Positions 37,809 through 45,986 of a DNA stretch of 64,000 nt are shown piece after piece. The DNA comes from Halospina sp040196175 (GTDB lineage Bacteria > Pseudomonadota > Gammaproteobacteria > Pseudomonadales > Oleiphilaceae), in contig NZ_JBEFNF010000006.1 of NCBI RefSeq assembly GCF_040196175.1, positions 124,001 to 188,000 on the forward strand, in the 5' to 3' direction. Numbering within the stretch: position 1 is the first letter of the stretch; each line of letters begins with the position of its first letter. The notes beneath the pieces were generated by a model, which saw nothing but the letters and a program-made list of their open reading frames with translations, was not told the origin of the DNA and searched no databases. A program made the position numbers and the translations under genes.

Positions 37809-38807
37809 ATGTCCGAACCGCAAAAAGCGCTGGTCGACCAATTCGGGCGCACCATCACCTATGTGCGCATCTCGGTCACGGATCGGTGCGACTTCCGCTG
37901 CGTCTACTGCATGAGCGAGGACATGGAATTCCTGCCGCGCCAGCAGATACTCAGCCTGGAGGAAATCGCGCGCATCGCCCGGATCTTCCGTGGACTCGGC
38001 GTTGAGAAAATCCGCCTGACCGGCGGCGAACCACTGGTCCGCAAGGATATTGTGAAGCTGGTCGAGGACATCGGAAATCTTGAGCTCAATGATCTTGCCA
38101 TGACCACCAACGGCAGCCAACTGCCTCACATGGCCCATGACCTCAAGGCCGCCGGCATGGACCGGCTCAACATCAGCCTCGATTCACTGGACGCGGAAAA
38201 GTTCCGTAATATTACCCGAACCGGGGACCTCAACCGCGTCATCAAAGGCATTGATGCCGCCGTCGAAGCCGGCTTCAAAGGCATCAAGCTCAACAGCGTC
38301 ATCATGAAGAACAGTAACGACCATGAAGTGCTGGACCTGGTTGAGTTCGCACGTTCACGCGGTATCGATATCAGCTTCATCGAGGAAATGCCGCTGGGCG
38401 AGATCTCCGATCACACCCGGGACGAAACCTTCTGCTCCAGCGACGAGGTTCGGGAAATCATCGAGCAGCGTTACAGCCTCATCCCCAGTACCGCGGATAC
38501 CGGTGGCCCCTCGCGCTACTTCCAGATGCCGGACTCACCGAGCAAGGTAGGCTTCATTTCTCCGCATACCCATAACTTCTGTGGCGACTGTAACCGCGTA
38601 CGTCTGACCGTGGAGGGGCGGCTGCTGCTTTGCCTGGGGAACGAACACTCAAAGGATCTGAAGGGGCTGATGCGGCGCTACCCTGAGGATGACGAACCAA
38701 TCCGGGAGGCCATTATCAGCGCCATGGACCTCAAGCCCAAGGAGCACCACTTCACTACTGACGGCGATGTTCAGATCCTGCGATTCATGAACATGACTGG
38801 CGGCTGA
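37809..38807 (+). CDS. moaA: GTP 3',8-cyclase MoaA
   Basis: Radical SAM enzyme that starts molybdenum cofactor synthesis by cyclising GTP. The 332-residue protein has the SAM cluster CDFRCVYCMSE (33-43 region, C-x3-C-x2-C), the SAM-binding IRLTGGEPLVRKD, and the C-terminal second [4Fe-4S] site in HNFCGDCNRVRLTVEGRLLLCLG. One difference from most MoaA proteins is the C-terminus: it ends in FMNMTGG with the usual Gly-Gly tail. AAGGAG precedes the ATG. It closes the nar operon and supplies the cofactor for NarG. Confidence 0.96.
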   Translation: MSEPQKALVDQFGRTITYVRISVTDRCDFRCVYCMSEDMEFLPRQQILSLEEIARIARIFRGLGVEKIRLTGGEPLVRKDIVKLVEDIGNLELNDLAMTTNGSQLPHMAHDLKAAGMDRLNISLDSLDAEKFRNITRTGDLNRVIKGIDAAVEAGFKGIKLNSVIMKNSNDHEVLDLVEFARSRGIDISFIEEMPLGEISDHTRDETFCSSDEVREIIEQRYSLIPSTADTGGPSRYFQMPDSPSKVGFISPHTHNFCGDCNRVRLTVEGRLLLCLGNEHSKDLKGLMRRYPEDDEPIREAIISAMDLKPKEHHFTTDGDVQILRFMNMTGG

Positions 38808-38810
38808 ACG

Positions 38811-39275
38811 TCACGCGGTCTCTGCGCCAGGCTCATCAACAGGGATGTTTAGAAGCCGGATCAGTTGAGGGGCATTATTTTCAGAGATGAGATCACTCAG
38901 AGTATAACGATCCAACGTTGCCAGAAACGCTTCCAAGGCCTCACTCAGGATACCCTTGAGCGAGCACACCGGTGATATAACGCAGGTGTTATCCGGCCCG
39001 AAACATTCGACCAGATTCAGATCAGGCTCCATCTCACGCACCAGCACACCCAGATTGACGTCCGAGGATGCCATACGCAGTCGGATTCCACCTTTCTTAC
39101 CTCGAATACTGTCAAGATACCCTTTACGGGTAAGCTGATGAACCACCTTCATCAGATGGTTTTTGGAGATCCGATACCGGTCAGCGACCTCCTGTATGGT
39201 CGCCAACCGGTCACCCTGGAGGGAGACGTACATCAAAACCCTGAGGGAATAGTCTGTGTAGCTGGTAACTCGCAT
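38811..39275 (-). CDS. nsrR: Rrf2-family nitric oxide-sensing repressor NsrR
   Basis: Fe-S repressor of NO-detoxification genes. The 154-residue protein has the Rrf2 winged helix (TIQEVADRYRISKNHLMKVVHQLTRKGYL, about 26-54) and the NsrR cluster ligands Cys91, Cys98 and Cys104 in ECFGPDNTCVISPVC. It converges on moaA with a 3-base gap. Its place beside the nar operon fits control of nitrosative by-products of nitrate respiration. No obvious NsrR operator was recognised in the window. Confidence 0.88.
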   Translation of the reverse strand: MRVTSYTDYSLRVLMYVSLQGDRLATIQEVADRYRISKNHLMKVVHQLTRKGYLDSIRGKKGGIRLRMASSDVNLGVLVREMEPDLNLVECFGPDNTCVISPVCSLKGILSEALEAFLATLDRYTLSDLISENNAPQLIRLLNIPVDEPGAETA

Positions 39276-39340
39276 TGACTGCTCTCAAATGCCCGAGACT
39301 GCACTCGCCCCCCACTTCGTTTAACCGAGGGAAAGCTTAT

Positions 39341-39754
39341 TTATTCGCCCTCTGCGACCAAGTAGTCAACGGCATTCTCGATTTCTTTATCAGAGCAATC
39401 ACTGCAGCCACCTTTGGCCGGCATCGCGTTGTAGCCATTAATCGCGTGGCTGTAGAGAGTCTCCTTACCTTTGCTGATACGATCCGACCAGGCGCCTGTA
39501 TCACCCAGCTTGGGCGCGCCTGCAGCACCGGAGTCATGGCAGGCCGCGCAGGCATCTGCGTAGACTTCTTCTCCGCCTCGGGGCCCACTGGCCTGTTGCT
39601 GCATCTGCTGGCCCTGCTCACCCGCAATATTCACGTTGCCAGTGGGCTTAATGCGATTCCTTATCTGATCCTCAACAGCCGCCAATGTGAGCGCGGAACC
39701 ACCCAGCGCTGCAATGAGGCCGAGACTTACGAAAATACGGGTCAGTTTGTTCAT
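39341..39754 (-). CDS. Cytochrome c5 family protein
   Basis: Periplasmic monoheme cytochrome c, 137 residues with a signal peptide (MNKLTRIFVSLGLIAALGGSALTLAA). The heme motif is CAACH in GEEVYADACAACHDSGAAGAPKLGD. The axial Met lies in GYNAMPAKGGCSDCSD, where the C-x2-C pair is the disulfide typical of c5. The ATG at 39754 follows GAGG at 7 bases. It sits upstream of nsrR on the same strand and probably carries electrons to a terminal reductase or oxidase. Confidence 0.92.
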   Translation of the reverse strand: MNKLTRIFVSLGLIAALGGSALTLAAVEDQIRNRIKPTGNVNIAGEQGQQMQQQASGPRGGEEVYADACAACHDSGAAGAPKLGDTGAWSDRISKGKETLYSHAINGYNAMPAKGGCSDCSDKEIENAVDYLVAEGE

Positions 39755-39819
39755 TACCACACCTCAATCGTCAGAAGCGCCCCAATTATACCCGCTCCTG
39801 GCCGATGATACGAGCCTGC

Positions 39820-40311
39820 TTACTCGCCATCTTCCTCTGCAGTTCCACTGGACTGGAGCTGGCAGTAGTTTTCAAGACCCATACGGTCAATCATATCGAG
39901 CTGAGTCTCCAGGAAGTCGACGTGGCCTTCCTCTTCTGACAGCAAGGAGGCCAGCAGATCCCGTGAACCGTAATCCTGAACGGACTCCGCCTGCTTGATG
40001 CCAGCCCGGTAGATCGCAATTCCGTCGTGCTCCGCCTTAAGGTCACACTCCAGAATCTCCTTGACATTCTCACCGATCAGCAGCTTGTTAAGGTCCTGCA
40101 GATTGGGGAGCCCGCCCAGAAATAGAATGCGTTCAATCAGCCGATCGGCGTGTTTCATTTCGTCGATGGATTCGTCGTATTCAATCTTGCCCAGCTTATC
40201 GATGCCCCAGTCCTTGAGCATACGGGCATGAAGGAAGTACTGATTGATAGCGGTCAGTTCCGCAGCCAGCGCTTGATTCAAATACTGAATGACTTGCTTG
40301 TCGCCCTTCAT
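39820..40311 (-). CDS. bfr: Bacterioferritin
   Basis: Heme-containing ferritin that stores iron as a 24-mer. The 163-residue protein carries the di-iron ligands Glu18, Glu51, His54, Glu94, Glu127 and His130 in the expected helices, and the heme-ligand Met52 in DEMKHADRLIERILFLGG. The N-terminus MKGDKQVIQYLNQALAAELTAINQYFLHARM is diagnostic. bfd lies upstream on the same strand, and a 9-base-arm palindrome is between them. Confidence 0.95.
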   Translation of the reverse strand: MKGDKQVIQYLNQALAAELTAINQYFLHARMLKDWGIDKLGKIEYDESIDEMKHADRLIERILFLGGLPNLQDLNKLLIGENVKEILECDLKAEHDGIAIYRAGIKQAESVQDYGSRDLLASLLSEEEGHVDFLETQLDMIDRMGLENYCQLQSSGTAEEDGE

Positions 40312-40338
40312 GAGACCTGTCTCCTGATCCGATTCGTC

Positions 40339-40364
40339 TGTGCTAATGCCGTTAAATTAGCACA
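40339..40364. promoter_or_regulatory. Palindrome in the bfd-bfr gap
   Basis: TGTGCTAAT (40339-40347) and ATTAGCACA (40356-40364) are perfect complements around an 8-base centre. The AT-rich arms stand out in G+C-rich surroundings, about 28 bases upstream of the bfr ATG. The regulator is unknown. Confidence 0.45.
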
Positions 40365-40406
40365 AGCGGGTCAGGGGCGACCAGCCGGTAACCGTGTAGA
40401 CGGGCG

Positions 40407-40613
40407 TTATGCCGGCCGTGCCAGTGTGTTGAGCAGATCCAGGTCGAGGCTCTGACGATGCTCGTTCAGGATGTCCCTCGCCATGGTTCCACAGCGGCCA
40501 CACTGACTGGCAACACCCAGCTCGTTACACAGCTGGCGCATACTGGAGCAGCCATCCTCTGCCGCGCGGCGGATTTCGTGATCAGTAATTTGATTGCAGA
40601 CACAGACGTACAT
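40407..40613 (-). CDS. bfd: Bacterioferritin-associated ferredoxin
   Basis: Bfd reduces the ferric core of Bfr to release iron. The 68-residue protein has the [2Fe-2S] ligands Cys4, Cys6, Cys38 and Cys41 (MYVCVCNQIT and ASQCGRCGTMARDIL), exactly the family spacing. The ATG at 40613 follows GGAG at 5 bases; the frame is open upstream without support. A Fur-box-like sequence lies 34 bases upstream, as expected for a gene expressed in iron starvation. Confidence 0.94.
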   Translation of the reverse strand: MYVCVCNQITDHEIRRAAEDGCSSMRQLCNELGVASQCGRCGTMARDILNEHRQSLDLDLLNTLARPA

Positions 40614-40646
40614 GACAACTCCTGCATGGCAGCTAACGAACACCTT

Positions 40647-40665
40647 AATGCTAATTATTCTTATT
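40647..40665 (-). promoter_or_regulatory. Candidate Fur box upstream of bfd
   Basis: The sequence AATGCTAATTATTCTTATT on the plus strand matches the 19-base Fur consensus at 11 positions by my count. It is AT-rich in a G+C-rich genome and stands in the bfd promoter region, where Fur control is known in other bacteria. Confidence 0.5.
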
Positions 40666-40870
40666 TCCTCAAAAGAATGCAAGTGTTTTGCGCAAAAAAT
40701 GGTCTCACTGGATACTGATACAGTGGACAGGCGCTGGTCGGTACCGAAATGTCAGAAGGGATGGACTTGCAGGCCAACGGCCCTTATCATGCGACTCAGT
40801 TTCGAAGGCGCTGCTCGCAGGGCATAAGCCCTCGAACCGACACCGGCGTGACCCATTCCGGTGTTGCCCA

Positions 40871-40947
<77 letters not shown>

Positions 40948-40957
40948 TACAATCGAG

Positions 40958-40986
40958 GGGCTTGCGAAGCATCGCAGGCCCTTTTC
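40958..40986 (+). terminator. Rho-independent terminator of tRNA-Arg
   Basis: GGGCTTGCGA (40958-40967) pairs with TCGCAGGCCC (40972-40981), one G-U pair, around the loop AGCA, and TTTTCTT follows. It is a canonical intrinsic terminator 10 bases after the tRNA. Confidence 0.88.
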
Positions 40987-41066
40987 TTGAACTGGCCAGA
41001 TGCTGGGCGCGAGCCGGCCCTAAACCAGTGCCCCGTCGATTGAGTGGGTGGCTCCTTTGCAGCCGC

Positions 41067-41909
41067 TCATAGAAGTCCCAGCTCCAGCCGAGCCGCATCA
41101 CTGACCATGTCGAAGGTCCATGGCGGATCAAAGACAATGTCCACCTCAGCGTTTTCCACGAACGGCACCTCCATCAGGCGGTTACGGGCATCACCGGCAA
41201 TTACATCGCCCATGCCACAGCCCGGCGAGGTCAGCGTCATCCGCAGATACACCGAGTTTTGTTGCGCATCAACAGTCAGCTCGTAGACCAGGCCCAGACT
41301 GACGATACTCACCGGAATTTCCGGGTCGTACACCTGCTCCAGCGCTTGCCAACACTGGTCCTCGCTGATTTGCCCATCCTCCGGGGTTTCGAATATGGCC
41401 ACGTCACTGCGCAGACCGACCTTGCCGGCTTCTTCTGGCGAGAGGCGGTAGAGATTACCCTCATGCTTCACCGTTACACTGCCGCCGAGTGCCTGAGTCA
41501 CGGAAACTTCAGCGCCCTCTGGCAGAGTAACCTCATTGCCATGGGGCACACGCCGCGCCACACACGCCATTGGGAGGGCTAACTCTTTGGGCGGCGTCGC
41601 TGGCTGCTTGGCATAGGGTGCCCTGATAGTGAGCGTCTCGGACTCGCCCGCCGCCTCAATATCGATGCGACTTTCCCGCAGGTAGGGGAGGCTCGGCGCA
41701 TCCAGATAGAGCGTGACGTCGCCAAACGTCAGTGGGGTGTCACTGGTTTCCTCCTCCCCGGGCGGACAGAACGCCAAACACGTCTCCGCCTTTGATGTAC
41801 CGCCATTGTGGACGAACATCCGCGCCGCTATGCCAGGGGTCTCCTGCTTCGCCAGGAGCTCGGCCAGGTAATCCCGCGCTGCGTCGCTGACGTCAACATC
41901 AACACTCAT
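41067..41909 (-). CDS. Fusion of NfuA-type N-terminal domain with SufT
   Basis: The 280-residue protein joins two Fe-S assembly modules. Residues 1-100 match the N-terminal, A-type-carrier-like domain of NfuA (VDVSDAARDYLAELLAKQ, MFVHNGGTSKAETCLAFCPPGEEE, LYLDAPSLPYLRESRIDI). Residues 112-165 (PMACVARRVPHGNEVTLPEG and onward) resemble the N-terminal part of long SufT proteins. Residues 188-280 are a MIP18/DUF59 domain: YDPEIPVSIVSLGLVYEL, LTSPGCGMGDVI with the reactive Cys, and VFDPPWTFDMVSDAARLELGL. The NifU domain that normally ends NfuA is absent. AAGGA precedes the ATG. It starts 45 bases after tenA and may end that operon. Confidence 0.85.
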   Translation of the reverse strand: MSVDVDVSDAARDYLAELLAKQETPGIAARMFVHNGGTSKAETCLAFCPPGEEETSDTPLTFGDVTLYLDAPSLPYLRESRIDIEAAGESETLTIRAPYAKQPATPPKELALPMACVARRVPHGNEVTLPEGAEVSVTQALGGSVTVKHEGNLYRLSPEEAGKVGLRSDVAIFETPEDGQISEDQCWQALEQVYDPEIPVSIVSLGLVYELTVDAQQNSVYLRMTLTSPGCGMGDVIAGDARNRLMEVPFVENAEVDIVFDPPWTFDMVSDAARLELGLL

Positions 41910-41953
41910 GCTATTGATTCCTTTAAACTGTTTTCTAATTGGATTGACGGGGC

Positions 41954-42622
41954 TTATGCACCACCCACCTCAAGCCCCATATCCCAGAATGCCTGCTCTA
42001 ACTTCGTTGCATCAGTGAAGATCCGTGAAAGTCTATTGAATCGTTCCTTTTGAGCTTCCTGAGCATAAAGGTCATTCATCAGTTGCTGAACATTGGTGGC
42101 AAGCGCCTGGAATTCATCCCCCGAGTAGGTCTCAATCCATTTCCCGAACGGATGATGCTCAATGTCACCGCCCGCTTTGTCAGCACAATTACGTCCAATC
42201 TCGGCGTAGCCCAGTACGCAGGGAGCCAGGGCCGTCATAAGATCCAGCAGATCACCGGAAAGGCCCGCATCCAGAACATACCGTGTGTACGCCATATTGG
42301 CCCGGGCTTCCTGCGCCTGCTCAATCTGCTCTCTCGATATTCCCCATTGGCCGCAGTACTCAACGTGCATCGCCATCTCATGATTCAACAGTCCATCCAG
42401 CACCGCCACAGCTGATTGCATTGTTGAGATGGAATCGGCCTTGTACACAACCAGCGCCCAGGCACGGCTGAAATGCTTCAGAAAGATATAGTCCTGGATG
42501 AGATAGTGCCGGAAGGCCGAGCGCGGCAGCGACCCCTCGGCGAGACGGGCAGGGAACGAATGGTTGATGTAGGCCTGCCACTCCTCCCCGCATTGCTGCT
42601 TGAGCGTGTTAAAAAGATCCAT
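41954..42622 (-). CDS. tenA: TenA family protein (thiaminase II / aminopyrimidine aminohydrolase)
   Basis: TenA hydrolyses aminopyrimidines such as amino-HMP, salvaging the pyrimidine half of thiamin, or cleaves thiamin. The 222-residue all-helical protein has the motifs FNTLKQQCGEEWQAYINHSF, LPRSAFRHYLIQDYIFLKHF with the substrate-binding Asp, NHEMAMHVEYCGQWGIS, and the nucleophile Cys in MTALAPCVLGYAEIGRNC. The ATG at 42622 follows GGAGGG; the longer frame runs into selO. It lies 16 bases after selO and belongs to the run led by the TPP riboswitch, which supports a thiamin role. Confidence 0.92.
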   Translation of the reverse strand: MDLFNTLKQQCGEEWQAYINHSFPARLAEGSLPRSAFRHYLIQDYIFLKHFSRAWALVVYKADSISTMQSAVAVLDGLLNHEMAMHVEYCGQWGISREQIEQAQEARANMAYTRYVLDAGLSGDLLDLMTALAPCVLGYAEIGRNCADKAGGDIEHHPFGKWIETYSGDEFQALATNVQQLMNDLYAQEAQKERFNRLSRIFTDATKLEQAFWDMGLEVGGA

Positions 42623-42638
42623 CGCTGCATCCCTCCAG

Positions 42639-44402
42639 TCATGACGAACAGTTGTAATAGGAAACACCGCCAACATTGAACAACTCGGGCGGCTTCAGTC
42701 TGTAGAATGCCGTCTCAACCTCATTTGACTGCTCGGCGTAAGGCTGGGTCATGACGTCCTGCAGCTGCCGCAGTGGTGCGTAGTGGCTCTTGGAGGCCTG
42801 CTGGTAAGCGGGTACAACGAACCACTCGCGCAGCGTGTATTTGGGGTTCACGCGTTTCATCTGGTAAGCAAGCGCCTCACGGCGGCCCTGCGGGCCCGCG
42901 TTTGAATCGCTCGTGCTGTCGACACCGACAAGTGACTGCCATTTTCTGAGCCATTCTGACCAGCGTTTTTCCAGACCGTCGCGGTCCTCGTTCGCCATTG
43001 AAGCCTCCACGGATCCCTCGCTGTCCAACGCCCTGTAAAAGCTTTTCCTGAGCGGACCAATATCGTCGGGTATCTCCGAGAGCTCCCGGAAGAGGATCGT
43101 GTAATCCACAGGGGTCTGCGCCATCAGCGTCTTGAGCTCACCGAACAGCTCGGCGTCAAAGGCATCAAGGCCCAGTTTCGCCGCCCACATCGCTTCCATT
43201 TGGGCCTGCATATGCGCGGGAAACGCTCGCTCAATCTGATCGAGTTGCCAGAGATGATCCTGATTGCCCTCCAGAAGCGGACGCAACGCGGAGCAAAAGC
43301 TATGGAAGTTGCGGTGCGCTGCCTCGGGTTGATTCAGGAACGAGAAGTGATTGCCGCCACCGGTCCAGGGCTGATAGTACGGATCAAAAACCTCACAGAA
43401 GCCGAAAGGCCCATAATCCAGAGTGAAGCCACCAGCAGCGCAGTTGTCACTGTTGAAGTTGCCCTGGCAGTAGCCGACCCGGATCCAGTTGGCAATAAGA
43501 GACGTGAGTCGGCTGCGGAATTCGCGCGCAAGCAACAGCACTTTCTGGGGTAGATCGAGTTCATGGTCGATCACGTCCCCGTACTCCGTGCCAATCAAGT
43601 GCAACACGATCTTTTCAAGCTCTTCCATCGCATGTGGATGCTCATTCCTGCGGGCACGGCGACTGAACAGCTCCAGCTGGCCCACACGGATGAACGAGGG
43701 AGCAACACGGGTGGTGATCGCCACCGGCTCGGCAATAACCGTATCCGGCTCTGTCGAGCGTGAGCCACCCGAGTACCACGGCCGCCTGACCTTTTCGGTT
43801 TTCGAAACATACAGGCTCAGGGACCGCGACGTGGGAACGCCGAGCGCATGCATGTGCTCCTGTGCCAGGAACTCCCGCGCACTTGAGCGAAGAACAGCAC
43901 GACCGTCTGCACCCCGGCAGTACGGCGTCCGGCCCGCCCCTTTAAGCTGCATTTCCCAGCGTTGTCCCTCGATGACGACCTCCACAACGGAAATGGCTCG
44001 ACCGTCGCCGTAACCATTTCCGGTTTGGAAGGGGCACTGCTGGACCAATTCAGTACCATAGATGGAAAGGGCATAACCACAGGCCCAGCCGACCTTCCTC
44101 ATCGACTCGGGAACAGGCGTGATATCGCCTGAAAAAAGAGAGACGAAGTCGGCAGATTGCGCCATGCTGTCGGCGAAGCCCAGCTCGCGAAACAGATCCT
44201 TGCTGTGGGCAACGTATTCCGGGTCCTTAATCGGCGTGGGGGTAACCGGCACATAATGACCCCTGAAGACCTGGCGCGGCTCATGGTCTTTCCCGCTGGC
44301 GTTCGCTTCCGGGTCGGCGTTGAGTCGGTCCATGAACGAGTAATCCGTCACCTGTGCGAGGTCATTGAGGCTCGCACAGGTGAATGAGGTTTGTTCGGCC
44401 AC
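42639..44402 (-). CDS. selO: SelO family protein adenylyltransferase (YdiU)
   Basis: SelO is a pseudokinase-fold enzyme that AMPylates proteins and responds to redox stress. The 587-residue protein keeps the key motifs: the ATP-binding Lys in MQLKGAGRTPYCRGADGRAVLRSS in pieces, the metal-binding Asn in GYCQGNFNSDNCA, and the Asp in FTLDYGPFGFCEVFDP. It ends in CSS, like E. coli YdiU. It is more divergent than the common form (RVGQLELF instead of RFGTFEYF). The GTG at 44402 with AGGGG 7 bases before it is preferred; ATG 44420 is an alternative. tenA follows after 16 bases. Confidence 0.9.
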   Translation of the reverse strand: MAEQTSFTCASLNDLAQVTDYSFMDRLNADPEANASGKDHEPRQVFRGHYVPVTPTPIKDPEYVAHSKDLFRELGFADSMAQSADFVSLFSGDITPVPESMRKVGWACGYALSIYGTELVQQCPFQTGNGYGDGRAISVVEVVIEGQRWEMQLKGAGRTPYCRGADGRAVLRSSAREFLAQEHMHALGVPTSRSLSLYVSKTEKVRRPWYSGGSRSTEPDTVIAEPVAITTRVAPSFIRVGQLELFSRRARRNEHPHAMEELEKIVLHLIGTEYGDVIDHELDLPQKVLLLAREFRSRLTSLIANWIRVGYCQGNFNSDNCAAGGFTLDYGPFGFCEVFDPYYQPWTGGGNHFSFLNQPEAAHRNFHSFCSALRPLLEGNQDHLWQLDQIERAFPAHMQAQMEAMWAAKLGLDAFDAELFGELKTLMAQTPVDYTILFRELSEIPDDIGPLRKSFYRALDSEGSVEASMANEDRDGLEKRWSEWLRKWQSLVGVDSTSDSNAGPQGRREALAYQMKRVNPKYTLREWFVVPAYQQASKSHYAPLRQLQDVMTQPYAEQSNEVETAFYRLKPPELFNVGGVSYYNCSS

Positions 44403-44501
44403 CTTATCGCCCCTATTCATGCAAAACGTGTTGCCGGTCAATCAGGCTTGTGAGGCATAACCGGACGTGTTTTTTAGTGTCGTATCGACATCAACAGCCT
44501 G

Positions 44502-45890
44502 TCAATGCGGGGCTGAAGCCCTCGCCGGGCGCAGCACAGCGATGAGCATGCTCACGCCGGTCGATGCCAGCAATGCGCCCAGGAAAGGCCCCAGTGTTGG
44601 CACACTATCCGGGAAACTCGCTGCCAATACGCCGCCGGTAAGGCTGCCTGTTGTGACCCAACCCGGCAGTATTGCCCCAACAAGACCAGCCACGCCGCCA
44701 GCCAGAGCCGCCAGGGCCGACATGCGCTGCCAGGGCCCCAGCAACACCGGCACCACGATTGCCGCACACAGCAAATCAGCAATCAGAAACAGACGAAGTA
44801 CTGAAAACCCCTGGAGACCCACCCAGACGACGGGCACCATCAGCAAAACGGTGATCCACTGCGCGCCGCGCATCGACAGCCCCTTGCGACCGGTGCTGGC
44901 GACTGCCATGGAGGCAATGGCGTTCTGTAGGGTATCCACACTGGAGGCGACAAGAGTTACCGCCAATACGAGCGCCGGCAGGCTCAGCCAGCCCGGGGCT
45001 GCCGAAACGAGGGCAAAAAACGGGATGGGCGGCTCGCCCAGGGATAACGCCTGCATAGCCGCCAGCATCCCCAGTCCGCCGACAATCATCACCACGACCA
45101 GGGTGGCAACGGCGCCAAAGAGGGCGCCACGCCCCAGAGCCCGATTATTCTCGGCGGCCCAGACCCGCTGCCAATAGCCCTGATGGAACAGATTAGCCGC
45201 GGTGACCGCAATCACCAGGGTAAGCCCTACCGAGAGCGCACTTCCCATTGGCGCCGCGGGCATCGTCGCTTCCGGCGGCAAAGGCGGGAGCCCCCACCAT
45301 GCCACCGCGGCCACGAGCAGCAACAGCGCCAGAAGCAACCAAGCCTGCCAGCGATCCGTTGCCATGCTGGCGCGTAACCCGCCCAGAGTTGTGTAGACAA
45401 GTGTGACCAAGGCAATACCGATGATAATCAGTGACGGATCGACGTCGGAAAGCAGTCCGGCAATGGAACCGATGGCGGTCAGTTCGGCTGCCAGGAAACA
45501 GGCCATGTAAGCCACCGAAACAAAGGCGACCCACCTCCGCACACCGGGGCCATAACAGGCCTCGGCGAACTCACTGATGCTGCGCCCCTCCGGCAGGCGC
45601 CTTCGGATCGCTGGCCCATAAAGCCCCAGAACGACAAAGGGAAGCGCGGCGCCAATCGCGTAACCAGCCAACCCAACAGGACCCACGAATGCTGCAATCT
45701 CCGGTGGCGCAAAAAGAATCCAGGCCCCCATGCTTGATGCAAGAAACGAGAGCCCAATCGACTGAGTCCCCTGGGAGTTGCGGGCTGTCACATAATCATC
45801 AAGGCGGATACCAGCCCGGCTTGCGCGCAGACCGAGCGTACCAAAGAGCGCCAATGCCGCACCGAGCGCGGCCAACGTCAGATAAGTCAT
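44502..45890 (-). CDS. SSS-family sodium/solute symporter under TPP riboswitch control
   Basis: The 462-residue protein has about 13 membrane helices and SSS (solute:sodium symporter) features: YVTARNSQGTQSIGLSFLASSMGAW, the helix with GRSISEFAEACYGPGVRRW, LVYTTLGGLRASMATDRWQAW (typical of PanF/PutP relatives) and LVASSVDTLQNAIASMAVAS. The ATG at 45890 has GGAGG 8 bases upstream, placed in the 3' end of the riboswitch. A thiamin or thiamin-precursor (HMP-type) substrate is inferred from this control and from tenA downstream. SSS members (ThiV) have been proposed as thiamin carriers in other THI-element regulons. Confidence 0.85.
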   Translation of the reverse strand: MTYLTLAALGAALALFGTLGLRASRAGIRLDDYVTARNSQGTQSIGLSFLASSMGAWILFAPPEIAAFVGPVGLAGYAIGAALPFVVLGLYGPAIRRRLPEGRSISEFAEACYGPGVRRWVAFVSVAYMACFLAAELTAIGSIAGLLSDVDPSLIIIGIALVTLVYTTLGGLRASMATDRWQAWLLLALLLLVAAVAWWGLPPLPPEATMPAAPMGSALSVGLTLVIAVTAANLFHQGYWQRVWAAENNRALGRGALFGAVATLVVVMIVGGLGMLAAMQALSLGEPPIPFFALVSAAPGWLSLPALVLAVTLVASSVDTLQNAIASMAVASTGRKGLSMRGAQWITVLLMVPVVWVGLQGFSVLRLFLIADLLCAAIVVPVLLGPWQRMSALAALAGGVAGLVGAILPGWVTTGSLTGGVLAASFPDSVPTLGPFLGALLASTGVSMLIAVLRPARASAPH

Positions 45891-45896
45891 TCGCAC

Positions 45897-45983
45897 TTCC
45901 TCCGCCGGAATAAACCGGGTCAGGTTCCAGGGTCGGTGTTTTACCCTCTCAGCCTCGGATTTACACGAGGCTCCCCTGGCGAC
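45897..45983 (-). ncRNA. TPP riboswitch (THI element)
   Basis: The minus strand reads as a THI element. Helix P2 is CCAGGG (45979-45974) with CCCTGG (45932-45927). P3 is GCCTCG with CGAGGC. The conserved core GGCTGAGAGGG follows P3, then ACCTGACCCGG, TTTATT and CCGGCGGAGG, matching the consensus ACCTGATCYGG-TAAT-CCRGCG. The final GGAGG is the ribosome site of the symporter gene, 8 bases before its ATG, so TPP binding should block translation initiation. The element fills the 96-base gap after the SelO-like gene's stop. Confidence 0.94.
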
Positions 45984-45986
45984 AAA

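Noticed and set aside
40819..40864. Short inverted repeats before the tRNA (AGGGC/GCCCT and ACACCGG/CCGGTGT) as an RNA gene
   Set aside because: They are small, lack conserved features and could arise by chance in G+C-rich DNA or be leader structure of the tRNA transcript.
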